From Frateuria aurantia DSM 6220 (lineage in GTDB: Bacteria; Pseudomonadota; Gammaproteobacteria; Xanthomonadales; Rhodanobacteraceae), in contig NC_017033.1 of assembly GCF_000242255.2 (NCBI RefSeq), positions 1,860,001-1,924,000 of the forward strand: DNA of 64,000 nucleotides, given 5' to 3'. Under the pieces are notes generated by a model that saw nothing but the letters and a program-made list of their open reading frames with translations, had not been told where the DNA came from and did no database searches. Position 1 is the stretch's first letter. The number at the start of each line of letters is the position of its first letter. This document shows positions 34,288-43,214 of the stretch, in pieces. A program made the translations under genes and the position numbers.

Positions 34288-35109
34288 ATGAGTGAGTCCA
34301 TGGATGCGCAGGACAAATATGTGGTGCCGGGATTGGAGCGCGGTCTGCGTCTGCTGGCCGAGTTTTCTCGCGAGCAGCCCCGGCTGAGTGCCCCCGAACT
34401 GGGACGGCGCCTTAATCTTCCGCGTTCCACGATCTTTCGTTTGCTGGCGACGCTGGAACGCCTTGGATTTGTCGAGCGCGATGAGCGCAGTCATGACTAT
34501 CGACTGGGCATGGGGGTATTGCGGCTTGGATTCGAGTATCTGGCCTCTCTGGAACTGACCGAGCTGGGCCAGCCCATTCTGCGGCGGTTGGTGGATACAT
34601 TCCGGCAGGCCGCCAATCTTGTGGTGCGAGATGAGCGGCATGTGGTCTACGTGGCCAAGCTGACTCCGCCGTCACTGCTCAGCAGTTCCATCACTGTCGG
34701 CAGTCGGCTGCCGGCTCATGCCACCGTGCTGGGACGTGTATTGCTTCAGGATATGACCTTGCCTGAACTGGAGCAGCTCTATCACGGCTGCGAGTTGCAG
34801 CGCTATTCGGCCCAGACTCCGGCAACGGTGGCTGACTTGCACAAGTTGCTGCAACAGGATCGTGACCGGGATGACGGTGCCGTGCTGGGTGAGGCCTTCT
34901 TCGAGCCGAACATCTGCACTATCGCCGCACCGGTCCGCGATCGGCATGGGCTGATCGTTGCGGCACTGGGTCTTACGATCCCGGATCCAGCCATCGCTGA
35001 AAGTCGCAAGCAGGAACTGCTTGTCGCCGTTCGGGAGGCCGCCGATGAGTTGTCCGGCCTGCTTGATCACGTACCGACGCATAGCGCCAGACGGATCGGA
35101 CAAATCTGA
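34288..35109 (+). CDS. IclR family transcriptional regulator
   Basis: 273 residues from ATG 34288; AGGA is eleven bases upstream. The winged helix-turn-helix is at about 10-75: YVVPGLERGLRLLAEFSREQ, LSAPELGRRLNLPRSTIFRL then LATLERLGFVER. The effector-binding domain (GAF-like) fills the rest, with VGSRLPAHATVLGRVLLQDM and FFEPNICTIAAPVRDRHGLI, typical of PcaR/PobR-like aromatic and acid catabolism regulators. No catabolic cluster is next to it; the upstream MFS symporter is the only likely local target. Confidence 0.9.
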   Translation: MSESMDAQDKYVVPGLERGLRLLAEFSREQPRLSAPELGRRLNLPRSTIFRLLATLERLGFVERDERSHDYRLGMGVLRLGFEYLASLELTELGQPILRRLVDTFRQAANLVVRDERHVVYVAKLTPPSLLSSSITVGSRLPAHATVLGRVLLQDMTLPELEQLYHGCELQRYSAQTPATVADLHKLLQQDRDRDDGAVLGEAFFEPNICTIAAPVRDRHGLIVAALGLTIPDPAIAESRKQELLVAVREAADELSGLLDHVPTHSARRIGQI

Positions 35110-35641
35110 GGAAAGAGCTTCATCCTGGCCGGCATTTGTATTGTTTCGAGATACTGAGGCGGGTATGCCCGGCCTGAGATCGGGCACGGCAGGATGGAGA
35201 GCACTCCCCGTTGTGGTCAGCCGCCGGATTCAAGCAGGATGCCCGTCATCGGCCGCTTCGCGCACGGGGGCGCGAGCGGGTGACGCCGATATCGTCCGGT
35301 CTTGATCAGACTTGCACCGGCCGTTGACTATTGCGGTGCTACTACTGATTGCAACTGAAATGCATGAAGGTGCATCCCATGGACGGGATGTCATCGATAC
35401 TTCATGAAACAGCCATCCAAATGGCTTTGACAAGCAGGCCACGCAGGAGTCACCGACATGGACGTCGCTGCAGCGGATGTATTGCTACTGGATTCATGGA
35501 TTCGCACGGTACGGGTGGCCTCCGGGTCCCGGTCCGCTGCACGAGTCGCCTCATTGCGGCGTGTTTCTGGAAAGCGACCTGCCCGCGGGCCGTCGCGTTC
35601 GGCCCGCAAGGTGGCTCGCGCCTATCGGGGTGCCGGTACCC
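35110..35641. other. Region upstream of the type VI secretion operon
   Basis: 532 bases without an assigned gene, presumably carrying the T6SS promoter. Small inverted repeats are present: ATGCA-TGAAGG-TGCAT at about 35360 and GCCAT-CCAA-ATGGC at about 35411. TTGACA at 35427 has no matching -10 box and no sigma-54 type GG/GC element is convincing. A 63-codon frame at 35458-35649 with CAGGAG in front overlaps the tssA start. Confidence 0.4.
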
Positions 35642-36700
35642 ATGAATGAATTTCCTGCCATCAAGGACATGGCCTCCTCCTGCGGTGAAGATCTTGAATA
35701 TGCTCCCGAGTTCGTGGCCCTGCAGCAGGCATCGATAGGCAAGAGCGAGCAGCAGTTCGGCACGGCGATCATTCCGGCCGAACCGCCTGACTGGCACCGG
35801 ATCGAGGATGAGGCGCGGCAACTGCTGCGGCGCAGTCAGGATATTCGCATTCTAGGCCTGTTGACCCTGGCCTGGACCGAAAACGAAGGTATCGCCGGTT
35901 ATGCGCGGGGTCTGCAATGGTTGGCTGAGCTGCTGGAGCAGCACTGGGAAGCGGTGCATCCGCGACTGCAGACGGCTGACGAATATGATCCGATGCAGCG
36001 CGTCAATGCGATCGCGGCTTTTGCCGACACCGTGTCGCTGGCCCGCAGCCTGCGCAAGTCGGCCTTGCTGGCCGGATCTTCCGGGCATCTGAGTCTGCGG
36101 GATGCGGCGGCGATACTGGAGGGCGGTGACAGTTCAGAAAACCTTGGCTATCCAGGGGGCAGTGTGCGCCTGCGGGCCGAGCTTGGACAGGCGCGCGGCG
36201 ATACGGCTGCGACCTTGATCGCCGTGGACCAGATACTGGCGAGCGTGAGCAGGGTTCGTCAGGTCATGGAAAAGCATCTCGATACGGCCTGGATGCCGTC
36301 GTTTGCACCGATCGAGCAGCCTCTGAACACGATTTCTGCTGCCGTCTCGGTACGTCGGGGGTTGCATGAAATCAGTGGCCAGGCCTTGAGTGTGGCGCCG
36401 CCTTCAGTGGCCGAGGCAGAGGAGGCGGCTGCGCCAGACCTTGGCGCTGGCACAGGGCTTCCGGCTGGCCACATTGATGGACGCGACGAGGTGATCCGCA
36501 TGCTGCAGCAGGCTTGCGACTATCTGGAACGCAGCGAGCCCAGCCATCCTGCACCGATGCTGATCCGCCGTTCGTTGCGACTGTTGCAGATGAATTTCTA
36601 CGAAATCGTCCGTGAACTGATGCCCGAGGGGCTGTCCCGACTGGATGCGCTGGCAGGTACCGGTAACCGCGATGGCGCCAGCCCGCCAGCGAAGGACTGA
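35642..36700 (+). CDS. tssA: Type VI secretion protein TssA (ImpA N-terminal domain)
   Basis: 352 residues from ATG 35642. The ImpA_N signature is SCGEDLEYAPEFVALQQA then SEQQFGTAIIPAEPPDWHRI, and the following ARGLQWLAELLEQHWEAVHP with the DEYDPMQRVNAI motif is standard. TssA caps the baseplate and primes sheath and tube assembly. The C-terminal part is short (about EVIRMLQQACDYLERSEPSH then PAPMLIRRSLRLLQMNFYEI), resembling the short TssA class without a large ring-forming CTD. The ribosome site is weak; a frame upstream overlaps the start and may couple translation. First gene of the T6SS operon. Confidence 0.92.
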   Translation: MNEFPAIKDMASSCGEDLEYAPEFVALQQASIGKSEQQFGTAIIPAEPPDWHRIEDEARQLLRRSQDIRILGLLTLAWTENEGIAGYARGLQWLAELLEQHWEAVHPRLQTADEYDPMQRVNAIAAFADTVSLARSLRKSALLAGSSGHLSLRDAAAILEGGDSSENLGYPGGSVRLRAELGQARGDTAATLIAVDQILASVSRVRQVMEKHLDTAWMPSFAPIEQPLNTISAAVSVRRGLHEISGQALSVAPPSVAEAEEAAAPDLGAGTGLPAGHIDGRDEVIRMLQQACDYLERSEPSHPAPMLIRRSLRLLQMNFYEIVRELMPEGLSRLDALAGTGNRDGASPPAKD

Positions 36701-36756
36701 TTGCAGGGCGGCATGAGCCGCGACCGATACCACGTATCGTTCAGGAGAACCATGGC

Positions 36757-37386
36757 ATGGCCAATCTCAAGACACTCAAACCCCGCTCCGGCGGGCAGAA
36801 GTTCATCGGCAGGAATCGGGCGCCCCGTGTCCAGATCGAATATGACGTTGAAATCTACGGTAGCGAGCGCAAGGTGGAAATCCCGTTCGTGATGGGCGTG
36901 ATGGCGGATCTGGCCGGCAAGAGTCTGGTACCGCAACCGGATCTGGATCAACGCCGGCTGCTGGAGATCGACATCGACAATTTCGATGACCGTCTGAAAG
37001 CAATACAGCCGCGCGTGGCCTTCCATGTGCCCAATCTCGTCGATGGCGACGGACTGTTGCCGGTGGATATCGGTTTTGAAAGCATGGGGGATTTCTCGCC
37101 TGCCCAGGTGGCTCGCAAGGTCGAGTCGCTCAACTATCTGCTGGAAGCACGGACCCAGCTTTCCAATCTGCTGTCCTATGTCGACGGAAAAAGCGGTGCC
37201 GAGGCGCTGCTGGCACAGGCTCTCGAGGACAGGGGCCTGCTGCAGGCGCTGGCCAGTGAGGTTCCTGCCGAGGCGGAGGCTGAGACGGTGGATAGCCGGG
37301 GCCAGGCTGCTGCCGCTGAAGTGGGTCCGGATGCCCCTGCCGATGGCGAAGCCGATGCCTCGGGACCATTGGACATCGAGCCCTGA
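36757..37386 (+). CDS. tssB: Type VI secretion sheath small subunit TssB (VipA)
   Basis: 209 residues; AGGAGA lies eight bases before ATG 36757. TssB forms the contractile sheath with TssC. Conserved marks are RAPRVQIEYDVEIYGSERKV, ELPF-type IPFVMGVMADLAGKS, RRLLEIDIDNFDDRLKAIQP and GDFSPAQVARKVESLNYLLE. The C-terminal 40 residues are an Ala/Glu-rich extension beyond the usual 165-170 residue length, which may be a disordered tail. Followed by tssC after 24 bp. Confidence 0.96.
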   Translation: MANLKTLKPRSGGQKFIGRNRAPRVQIEYDVEIYGSERKVEIPFVMGVMADLAGKSLVPQPDLDQRRLLEIDIDNFDDRLKAIQPRVAFHVPNLVDGDGLLPVDIGFESMGDFSPAQVARKVESLNYLLEARTQLSNLLSYVDGKSGAEALLAQALEDRGLLQALASEVPAEAEAETVDSRGQAAAAEVGPDAPADGEADASGPLDIEP

Positions 37387-37410
37387 CCGGGGCCTGCCGA
37401 GAGACTGATC

Positions 37411-38949
37411 ATGACCACGCCCAAACCATTGCCTACCGCCACCATCACGCCCGTCGTCCCTGCGACCGCGCTGGACTTCAACCGGCAGCTGCAGGCCGAG
37501 CTGAGGCCGCGTACCGATCAGGCTCGCCAGGCCATCGACACTGCCGTGCGGGTGCTGGCCAGTCAGGCCATGCGCCATACCGTAACGATCTCCACCGATG
37601 CCTACCAGACCATCCAGGGCATCATCGCCGAGATCGATCGCAAGTTGACCGACCAGATCAATGCCATCATCCATCATCCGGAATTCCAGCAGGTCGAGTC
37701 CGCCTGGCGCGGGCTGAGCTATCTGGTCAATCACACCGAAACCGACGAGTTGCTGAAGATCCGTTTTCTGCCGATCTCAAAGAAGGAACTCAGTCGAGTC
37801 TTGAAGCGATACAAGGGTGTGGGCTGGGATCAAAGCCCCATTTTCAAGAAAGTCTATGAAGAGGAATATGGCCAGTTCGGTGGCGAACCTCTGGGTTGTC
37901 TGGTCGGTGACTTCTATTTCGACCACAGTCCACCGGATCTGGAAACGCTGGGGGAGCTGGCCAAGGTGGCAGCCTCCGCACATTGCCCGTTTATCGCGGG
38001 TGCAGCGCCTTCCATCATGCAGATGGAGTCCTGGCAGGAACTGTCGAATCCGCGTGATCTGACCAAGATCTTCCAGAACACCGAATATGCCACCTGGCGC
38101 TCCCTGCGGGAATCGGATGACTCCCGTTATGTCGGTCTGGCGATGCCGCGCTTCCTGGCCCGGCTGCCGTATGGTGCGCGCACCAATCCCATCGACGAGT
38201 TCGATTTCGAAGAAGATACCGACGATGCCAATCATGATCGCTACAGCTGGATCAACTCGGCCTATGCGATGGCAGCCAATATCAATCGCTCGTTCAAATA
38301 CTACGGTTGGTGCACCTCGATTCGCGGCGTGGAGTCCGGTGGTGCGGTACAGGATCTGCCGACCCATACCTTTCCCACTGACGATGGCGGCATTGACATG
38401 AAATGCCCCACCGAAATCGCGATCAGCGATCGGCGCGAGGCCGAACTTGCAAAGAACGGCTTCATGCCTTTCGTACATCGCAAGAATTCGGATTTTGCAG
38501 CCTTTATCGGCGCTCAGTCATTGCAGAAGCCCCACGAGTACTATGATCCGGATGCCACCGACAATGCGCGGCTGGCTGCACGGCTGCCCTATCTGTTCGC
38601 ATGCTGCCGTTTCGCCCATTATCTGAAATGCATCGTTCGCGACAAGATCGGTTCTTTCCGCGAGCGCAGTGACATGGAGCGCTGGCTGAACGACTGGATC
38701 ATGAATTATGTCGACGGCGACCCGATCAATTCCTCCCAGGAAACCAAAGCCAAGAAACCGCTGGCGGCGGCCGAGGTGGTGGTCGAGGAAATCGATGACA
38801 ACCCCGGCTATTACAGCGCGAAGTTCTTCTTGCGCCCGCATTACCAACTTGAAGGTCTGACGGTATCGCTGCGGCTGGTGTCCAAGCTGCCATCCCTGAA
38901 GGAGAGCGATACCCAGACCGCCCATTATCTACCATCCCAATCACGTTGA
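37411..38949 (+). CDS. tssC: Type VI secretion sheath large subunit TssC (VipB)
   Basis: 512 residues, usual length about 490-510. Family marks in order: INAIIHHPEFQQVESAWRGL, KIRFLPISKKELSRVLKRYK, FDHSPPDLETLGELAKVAAS, FLARLPYGARTNPIDEFDFE, WINSAYAMAANINRSFKYYG and TEIAISDRREAELAKNGFMP. The C-terminal strand PGYYSAKFFLRPHYQLEGLT interlocks sheath subunits. Forms the contractile sheath in the cytoplasm with TssB. ClpV would normally recycle it, but no clpV is in this locus. Confidence 0.97.
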   Translation: MTTPKPLPTATITPVVPATALDFNRQLQAELRPRTDQARQAIDTAVRVLASQAMRHTVTISTDAYQTIQGIIAEIDRKLTDQINAIIHHPEFQQVESAWRGLSYLVNHTETDELLKIRFLPISKKELSRVLKRYKGVGWDQSPIFKKVYEEEYGQFGGEPLGCLVGDFYFDHSPPDLETLGELAKVAASAHCPFIAGAAPSIMQMESWQELSNPRDLTKIFQNTEYATWRSLRESDDSRYVGLAMPRFLARLPYGARTNPIDEFDFEEDTDDANHDRYSWINSAYAMAANINRSFKYYGWCTSIRGVESGGAVQDLPTHTFPTDDGGIDMKCPTEIAISDRREAELAKNGFMPFVHRKNSDFAAFIGAQSLQKPHEYYDPDATDNARLAARLPYLFACCRFAHYLKCIVRDKIGSFRERSDMERWLNDWIMNYVDGDPINSSQETKAKKPLAAAEVVVEEIDDNPGYYSAKFFLRPHYQLEGLTVSLRLVSKLPSLKESDTQTAHYLPSQSR

Positions 38950-38973
38950 TCATCACTTATCGGAGGTGTACTC

Positions 38974-39456
38974 ATGGCAGTTGACATGTACATGCGGGTC
39001 GATGGCGTTCAGGGAGAATCCAAGGATTCCAATCATCGGCATTGGACCAATATTCAATCCTATGCCTGGGGCGCGACCCAGCCTGGCAATATGGCGACCG
39101 GCAGCGGTGGCGGAGTAGGCAAGGCCAGCTTCAGTGATCTGCACGTGGTGGCCGTCATCGACAAGGCGGCGCCAGCCATCTTGAAATATTGCGCCAATGG
39201 CCGACATCTTCCTCAGGTGGAAATTTCTGTATGCAAGGCCGGCGGCACCCAGATCGAATATCTGCGGATCACCTTGTCTGAAGTGCTGGTGACCTCGGTG
39301 CAACAGGGCGCTTCCAAAGACTCCGATGCGGTTTCAGTGGATTACGCCTTCCAGGCGGCCAATGTGAAGAAACAGTACTGGGAGCAGACGGACCAGGGGA
39401 CCAAGGGCAGCGAGAGCGTCCTGGCCTGGAACATCAAGGAGAACCGGGAAGTCTGA
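38974..39456 (+). CDS. hcp: Type VI secretion tube protein Hcp (TssD)
   Basis: 160 residues; GGAGGTG lies eight bases before the ATG. Hcp hexamers stack into the inner tube fired through the sheath. Marks are DMYMRVDGVQGESKDSNHRH, the SDLHVVAVIDKAAPAILKYC and VLVTSVQQGASKDSDAVSVD segments and the late QTDQGTKGSESVLAWNIKEN. This matches the Hcp1 family common in Proteobacteria. A hairpin follows at 39494-39534, as expected for the most abundantly made product of the operon. Confidence 0.97.
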   Translation: MAVDMYMRVDGVQGESKDSNHRHWTNIQSYAWGATQPGNMATGSGGGVGKASFSDLHVVAVIDKAAPAILKYCANGRHLPQVEISVCKAGGTQIEYLRITLSEVLVTSVQQGASKDSDAVSVDYAFQAANVKKQYWEQTDQGTKGSESVLAWNIKENREV

Positions 39457-39493
39457 GCCGCGGCCTTGGCAGCCTGTTGGCGTTCAGGTACGT

Positions 39494-39534
39494 GCCGGCT
39501 GGCGGGCAGATCATGCTGCTCGCCAGTTGTCCGG
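39494..39534 (+). terminator. Hairpin after hcp, probable attenuator or mRNA stabiliser
   Basis: CTGGCGGGCAG (39499-39509) pairs with CTGCTCGCCAG (39516-39526) with one mismatch, and flanking GCCGG pairs with CCGGC outside it. No T tract follows. It lies in the 145-bp gap between hcp and tssE, the only long gap in the structural half of the operon. Confidence 0.5.
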
Positions 39535-39601
39535 CCGGTTGCCGGCAGATGTCGTCAGGCATTCGTGATCAAGCTCCAACCCATGACAGGCGGGCATTCA
39601 G

Positions 39602-40150
39602 ATGGCGCGATCCTCACCCTTGCATGCACAGCGCAAACCGTCGACGCTCCAGCCCTGTGGGCGCGAATTGCAACCGGTATTGCTTGAGCGTCTGACGGAT
39701 GACAGGGTCGATCAGCGACGGGAGCCTGACGGTGCCTTTCTGTTGACCCGGACCATGCTGCGTGAATCCGTGCTGCGGGATTTGCGGTGGTTGCTGAACA
39801 CCATCCACATGGAGTCCACTGATGATCTGGCTGCCTTTGGCCAGGTCCGGCAGTCGGTACTCAATTACGGTATAGGCGCCCTGGCCGGGCAGCTGATTGC
39901 CGAACTGGAATGGTCGGACATCGAAAGCAGCATCCGGGAGGCGATTGTCCAGTTCGAGCCCAGGATACTGGCAGACAGCCTGCGCGTGCGCTGTCTGGCC
40001 GACAACCTCAATCATGACCACCACAACATCTTGTCGCTGGAACTCAGCGGCGAGTTATGGTGCATCCCTTATCCCCTGGAATTCATTTTCCGTTCTGAAA
40101 TCGATCTGGAATGCGGTTATATCGTCCTGCGTTCCTTGGGGGCAGAGTGA
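39602..40150 (+). CDS. tssE: Type VI secretion baseplate protein TssE (gp25-like)
   Basis: 182 residues. gp25-like baseplate fold: LLERLTDDRVDQR, RESVLRDLRWLLNTIHMEST, VRQSVLNYGIGALAGQ and VQFEPRILADSLRV, which contains the conserved EPR triad that contacts the sheath start. The C-terminal HNILSLELSGELWCIPYPLE is typical. N-terminal 15 or so residues are basic and variable. Its stop overlaps the tssF start (TGATG), so the baseplate genes tssE, tssF and tssG are translationally coupled. Confidence 0.94.
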   Translation: MARSSPLHAQRKPSTLQPCGRELQPVLLERLTDDRVDQRREPDGAFLLTRTMLRESVLRDLRWLLNTIHMESTDDLAAFGQVRQSVLNYGIGALAGQLIAELEWSDIESSIREAIVQFEPRILADSLRVRCLADNLNHDHHNILSLELSGELWCIPYPLEFIFRSEIDLECGYIVLRSLGAE

Positions 40151-42012
40151 TGGACAGTCGCCTGCTGGATTACTACAACCGCGAACTCACCTATTTCCGG
40201 GAGATGGGGGCGGAATTTGCGCGCGAGTATCCCAAGGTGGCTGGCCGCCTCGGCTTGCGCGGCACCGAGGTGCCCGACCCGTATGTCGAGCGACTGCTGG
40301 AAGGCGTCAGCTTTCTGACCGCACGCATCCAACTGAAGATGGATGCTGAATTTCCCCGTTTTTCGCAACGGCTGCTCGATATCGTTTGTCCGCACTATCT
40401 GGCACCGACGCCGGCGATGGGCATTGTCCAGATCGAGCCCGGCTATCGCGAGGGCAGCCTGCTGCAGGGCTATGTCTTGCCGGCCGGGACTTCGCTGCGG
40501 GCACATCTCAGCCGCGGCGAGCAGACCGCCTGCGAGTTCAGAACGGCTCATGAGGTGCAATTGTGGCCATTGAAGTTGCAGGTCCTGGGCGGAGAGGCCG
40601 AGCTGGCGGATCTGTCGCTGGCTTCCTGGCCCCTGCCAGCCGAGGTTCGCAGTGTACTGAGATTGCGCCTTGATGGTGTAGGGGTGTCGCAGCTCCGCAG
40701 TCTGCCGCTGAAAAAACTCAGCTTTCATCTGTGCGGCGAAGAGCGTCATGCCTTGATGCTGCTGGAGCAGATTCTGGCTCATGGCATCGGCGTGGTGGCA
40801 CGGGCGCCGGATGCGCGGGCTGCGCGTCTGCTGCCTGCCTCGGTGATCCGTCCCTGCGGTATGGACCCGGAGCAGGCGCTGCTGCCCTGTGACCGGCGGG
40901 TCTTTCAGGGCTACCGCCTGCTGCACGAATATTTTGCCTTTCCTGCCCGCTTCCTGTTCTTCGATATCGAACAGATGGAGCGGGCCCTGATCGATATCGA
41001 AGGGCCGTCATTGGAGCTGGACATTCTGTTCGACCGGTCCTGGCCCGATGTCGAATCGGCCGTGGGGCCGGATAGTCTGGCTCTTTATTGCACACCGGTA
41101 GTGAATCTGTTCGAAAAGCGATCAGATCGTATCGCGGTCTCCAGTCAGCGTTACGAGCAGCATCTGGTGATTGACCGTACCCGGCCGATGGACTACGAAA
41201 TCTACTCGGTCAACAAGGTTGTCGGCCATCGACGCGAGGGCGGCGAAGAGCTTTCTTTCCGGCCCTTCTATGGCAATGTCAGTGGTGATCCGGCCCTGGC
41301 CGCGTATTTTTCCACGCGGCGGGAGCCCCGGCTGGTGCCAGAGCAGAAAAGTCGTGGCGGCAGTCGTACCGGCTATCTGGGCAGCGAGGTGTTCCTGTCG
41401 CTGGTTGATCAAAACGAGGCTCCCTATCCCGATGATCTGCGTACCGTCGCGATCGAGGCACTGTGCACCAATCGGGATCTGCCCTTGCTGCTGCCGCTGC
41501 AGGAGGCCTCGGATTTCAGTCTGCGGGTTTCGGCTCCGGCGGGCCGGATCAAGCTGCTGCGTGGGCCGACGCCCCCCCGTGCGGCGGTGGTGGAGGGCGA
41601 AGCCACCTGGCGATTGATCAGCCATCTGAATATCAATTATCTCAGTCTGACCGATCTGGACGGGGAGAGCGGTGCCCAGGCCATGCGGGAATTGCTGCAG
41701 CTCTATGCCGGTCTGGCGGGTCCCGCTCTTCAGCAGCAGATCAAGGGGATCCGCAGCATGCGGGTCGAACCGACCCATCAGCAATTGCCGCAGCCGGGAC
41801 CCATCGTCTTCGGTCGTGGCGTGAAGGTCACGATGCGTCTGGATCTGACGGCCTTTTCCGGAACAGGGGTGTATCTGTTCGGTGCAGTGATGGAGCAGTT
41901 TCTGGCCCGGCATGTCTCGATCAACAGTTTCGTCGAGCTGCAGCTCTTGATCCTGCAGACCGGCGAAGTGCTGCGCTGGGCACCTCGTATCGGCCGGCGG
42001 CCCAGCGTATGA
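40150..42012 (+). CDS. tssF: Type VI secretion baseplate protein TssF (ImpG/VasA)
   Basis: 620 residues from ATG 40150, which overlaps the tssE stop. Typical N terminus SRLLDYYNRELTYFREMGAE and EFAREYPKVAGRLGL, GVSFLTARIQLKMDAEFPRF and LLDIVCPHYLAPTPAMGIVQ. Later marks: FQGYRLLHEYFAFPARFLFF, TPVVNLFEKRSDRI, and CTNRDLPLLL. TssF forms wedges of the baseplate with TssG and TssE. Length is as usual (about 590-630). Confidence 0.96.
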   Translation: MDSRLLDYYNRELTYFREMGAEFAREYPKVAGRLGLRGTEVPDPYVERLLEGVSFLTARIQLKMDAEFPRFSQRLLDIVCPHYLAPTPAMGIVQIEPGYREGSLLQGYVLPAGTSLRAHLSRGEQTACEFRTAHEVQLWPLKLQVLGGEAELADLSLASWPLPAEVRSVLRLRLDGVGVSQLRSLPLKKLSFHLCGEERHALMLLEQILAHGIGVVARAPDARAARLLPASVIRPCGMDPEQALLPCDRRVFQGYRLLHEYFAFPARFLFFDIEQMERALIDIEGPSLELDILFDRSWPDVESAVGPDSLALYCTPVVNLFEKRSDRIAVSSQRYEQHLVIDRTRPMDYEIYSVNKVVGHRREGGEELSFRPFYGNVSGDPALAAYFSTRREPRLVPEQKSRGGSRTGYLGSEVFLSLVDQNEAPYPDDLRTVAIEALCTNRDLPLLLPLQEASDFSLRVSAPAGRIKLLRGPTPPRAAVVEGEATWRLISHLNINYLSLTDLDGESGAQAMRELLQLYAGLAGPALQQQIKGIRSMRVEPTHQQLPQPGPIVFGRGVKVTMRLDLTAFSGTGVYLFGAVMEQFLARHVSINSFVELQLLILQTGEVLRWAPRIGRRPSV

Positions 42013-43199
42013 GTGCCATCCGGCAAGCCCCGGCCGAGGCATCAGCGCAGGGTCTGGAAGCCTTTTGGCAGCAACTGGCGCAGACACCGTATGCCTTCGA
42101 CCTCTATCATCTGCTGCGCTGGCTGGATGCGCGTGGCGACCATACCGTGCTGCTCGGCCGCGCCGCTCGCAGCAAGGGTGAGCTCCTGCGACTGGGGCAG
42201 GAGCCGTCCATGGCATTCGCGCCTTCGACACTGGCCTCGGTAAAGCCCCGCCACGGGCCGGGACTGCCCAAGGTATCGATCTTCAGCTTCGGCCTGTTCG
42301 GTCCCAATGGCCCCTTGCCCCTGCATCTCACCGAATTCGCGCGAGATCGGCAGCGCAATTACGGCGATGACACCTTGTCGGCCTTTGCCGACATCTTCCA
42401 CCATCGGCTGATCCTGCTGTTCTATCGCGCCTGGGCGGATGCGCAGGCCACGGCGAGTCTGGATCGGCCCGATACGGCTCGCTTCGACCGTCATGTCGCT
42501 TCGCTGATACACCTCGGGCTGCCGGCCCAGCGGCACCGCGATACGGTCCCCGACCATGTTCGCTATTTCTTCGCCGGCCATCAGGTCCGGCTTTCGCGCA
42601 ACCCGGAAGGGTTGTTGCAGATGCTGCGCGGCCACTTGCAGATACCGGTGGAATTGGCCGAGTACATGCCCCATTGGATCGGTGTCACGGGGGGCAGTCG
42701 TGCCTGCCTGACGAGCCGGGCTCCCGCGCTGGCGGGAGGCGCGCTGCTGGGCCTGGCCGTACGTGACGTGCAATCCAGCTTCCGGTTGATACTGGGGCCG
42801 CTCAGCTGGTCGCAGTATCGGCAGTTTCTGCCCCTGGCCGCCGGGACCCGGCTGGTGGTGGACTGGGTCCGGCATTATCTGGGCGTGGAATTGCAGTGGG
42901 ATTTGCTGCTGCGGCTTGCGGCCGATGAGGTTCCGGCCTTGCGGCTGGGCGAGATCGAGGTCGCCCTGGGCTGGGGCAGCTGGCTGGGGCGTCGCCTCAC
43001 ATCGCGATCAGCCGATGATCTTCTGTTCTGCCCCGAAGACTGGCGGTCACGCAGTGACCGGGCACATCGCAGCCGAGCCGGCTCCGAGGAGGTGGCGAGC
43101 GAGCTGCAGATCCAGTCACGTCGGAATGATGATACGGCGCGATCGCCAAGAGTCGCACCGGATCAGCCGGATGACCATTCTCAAGCGGGTATCACCTAA
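42009..43199 (+). CDS. tssG: Type VI secretion baseplate protein TssG (ImpH/VasB)
   Basis: 396 residues from ATG 42009, overlapping the tssF stop as ATGA. Marks of the family: LAQTPYAFDLYHLLRWLDAR, LRLGQEPSMAFAPSTLASV, VSIFSFGLFGPNGPLPLHLT then EFARDRQRNYGDDTLSAFAD and IFHHRLILLFYRAW. Near the C terminus FRLILGPLSWSQYRQFLPLA is also typical. The last 50 residues are a polar tail beyond the usual 330-350 residue length. In many loci tssH (clpV) follows directly; here vgrG follows instead. Confidence 0.95.
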   Translation: MSAIRQAPAEASAQGLEAFWQQLAQTPYAFDLYHLLRWLDARGDHTVLLGRAARSKGELLRLGQEPSMAFAPSTLASVKPRHGPGLPKVSIFSFGLFGPNGPLPLHLTEFARDRQRNYGDDTLSAFADIFHHRLILLFYRAWADAQATASLDRPDTARFDRHVASLIHLGLPAQRHRDTVPDHVRYFFAGHQVRLSRNPEGLLQMLRGHLQIPVELAEYMPHWIGVTGGSRACLTSRAPALAGGALLGLAVRDVQSSFRLILGPLSWSQYRQFLPLAAGTRLVVDWVRHYLGVELQWDLLLRLAADEVPALRLGEIEVALGWGSWLGRRLTSRSADDLLFCPEDWRSRSDRAHRSRAGSEEVASELQIQSRRNDDTARSPRVAPDQPDDHSQAGIT

Positions 43200-43214
43200 G
43201 GAAGGGAGAACCTC

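Noticed and set aside
35110-35641. Sigma-54 promoter before the T6SS operon
   Set aside because: No GG/GC elements with the right spacing could be found; TTGACA at 35427 has no usable -10 box.
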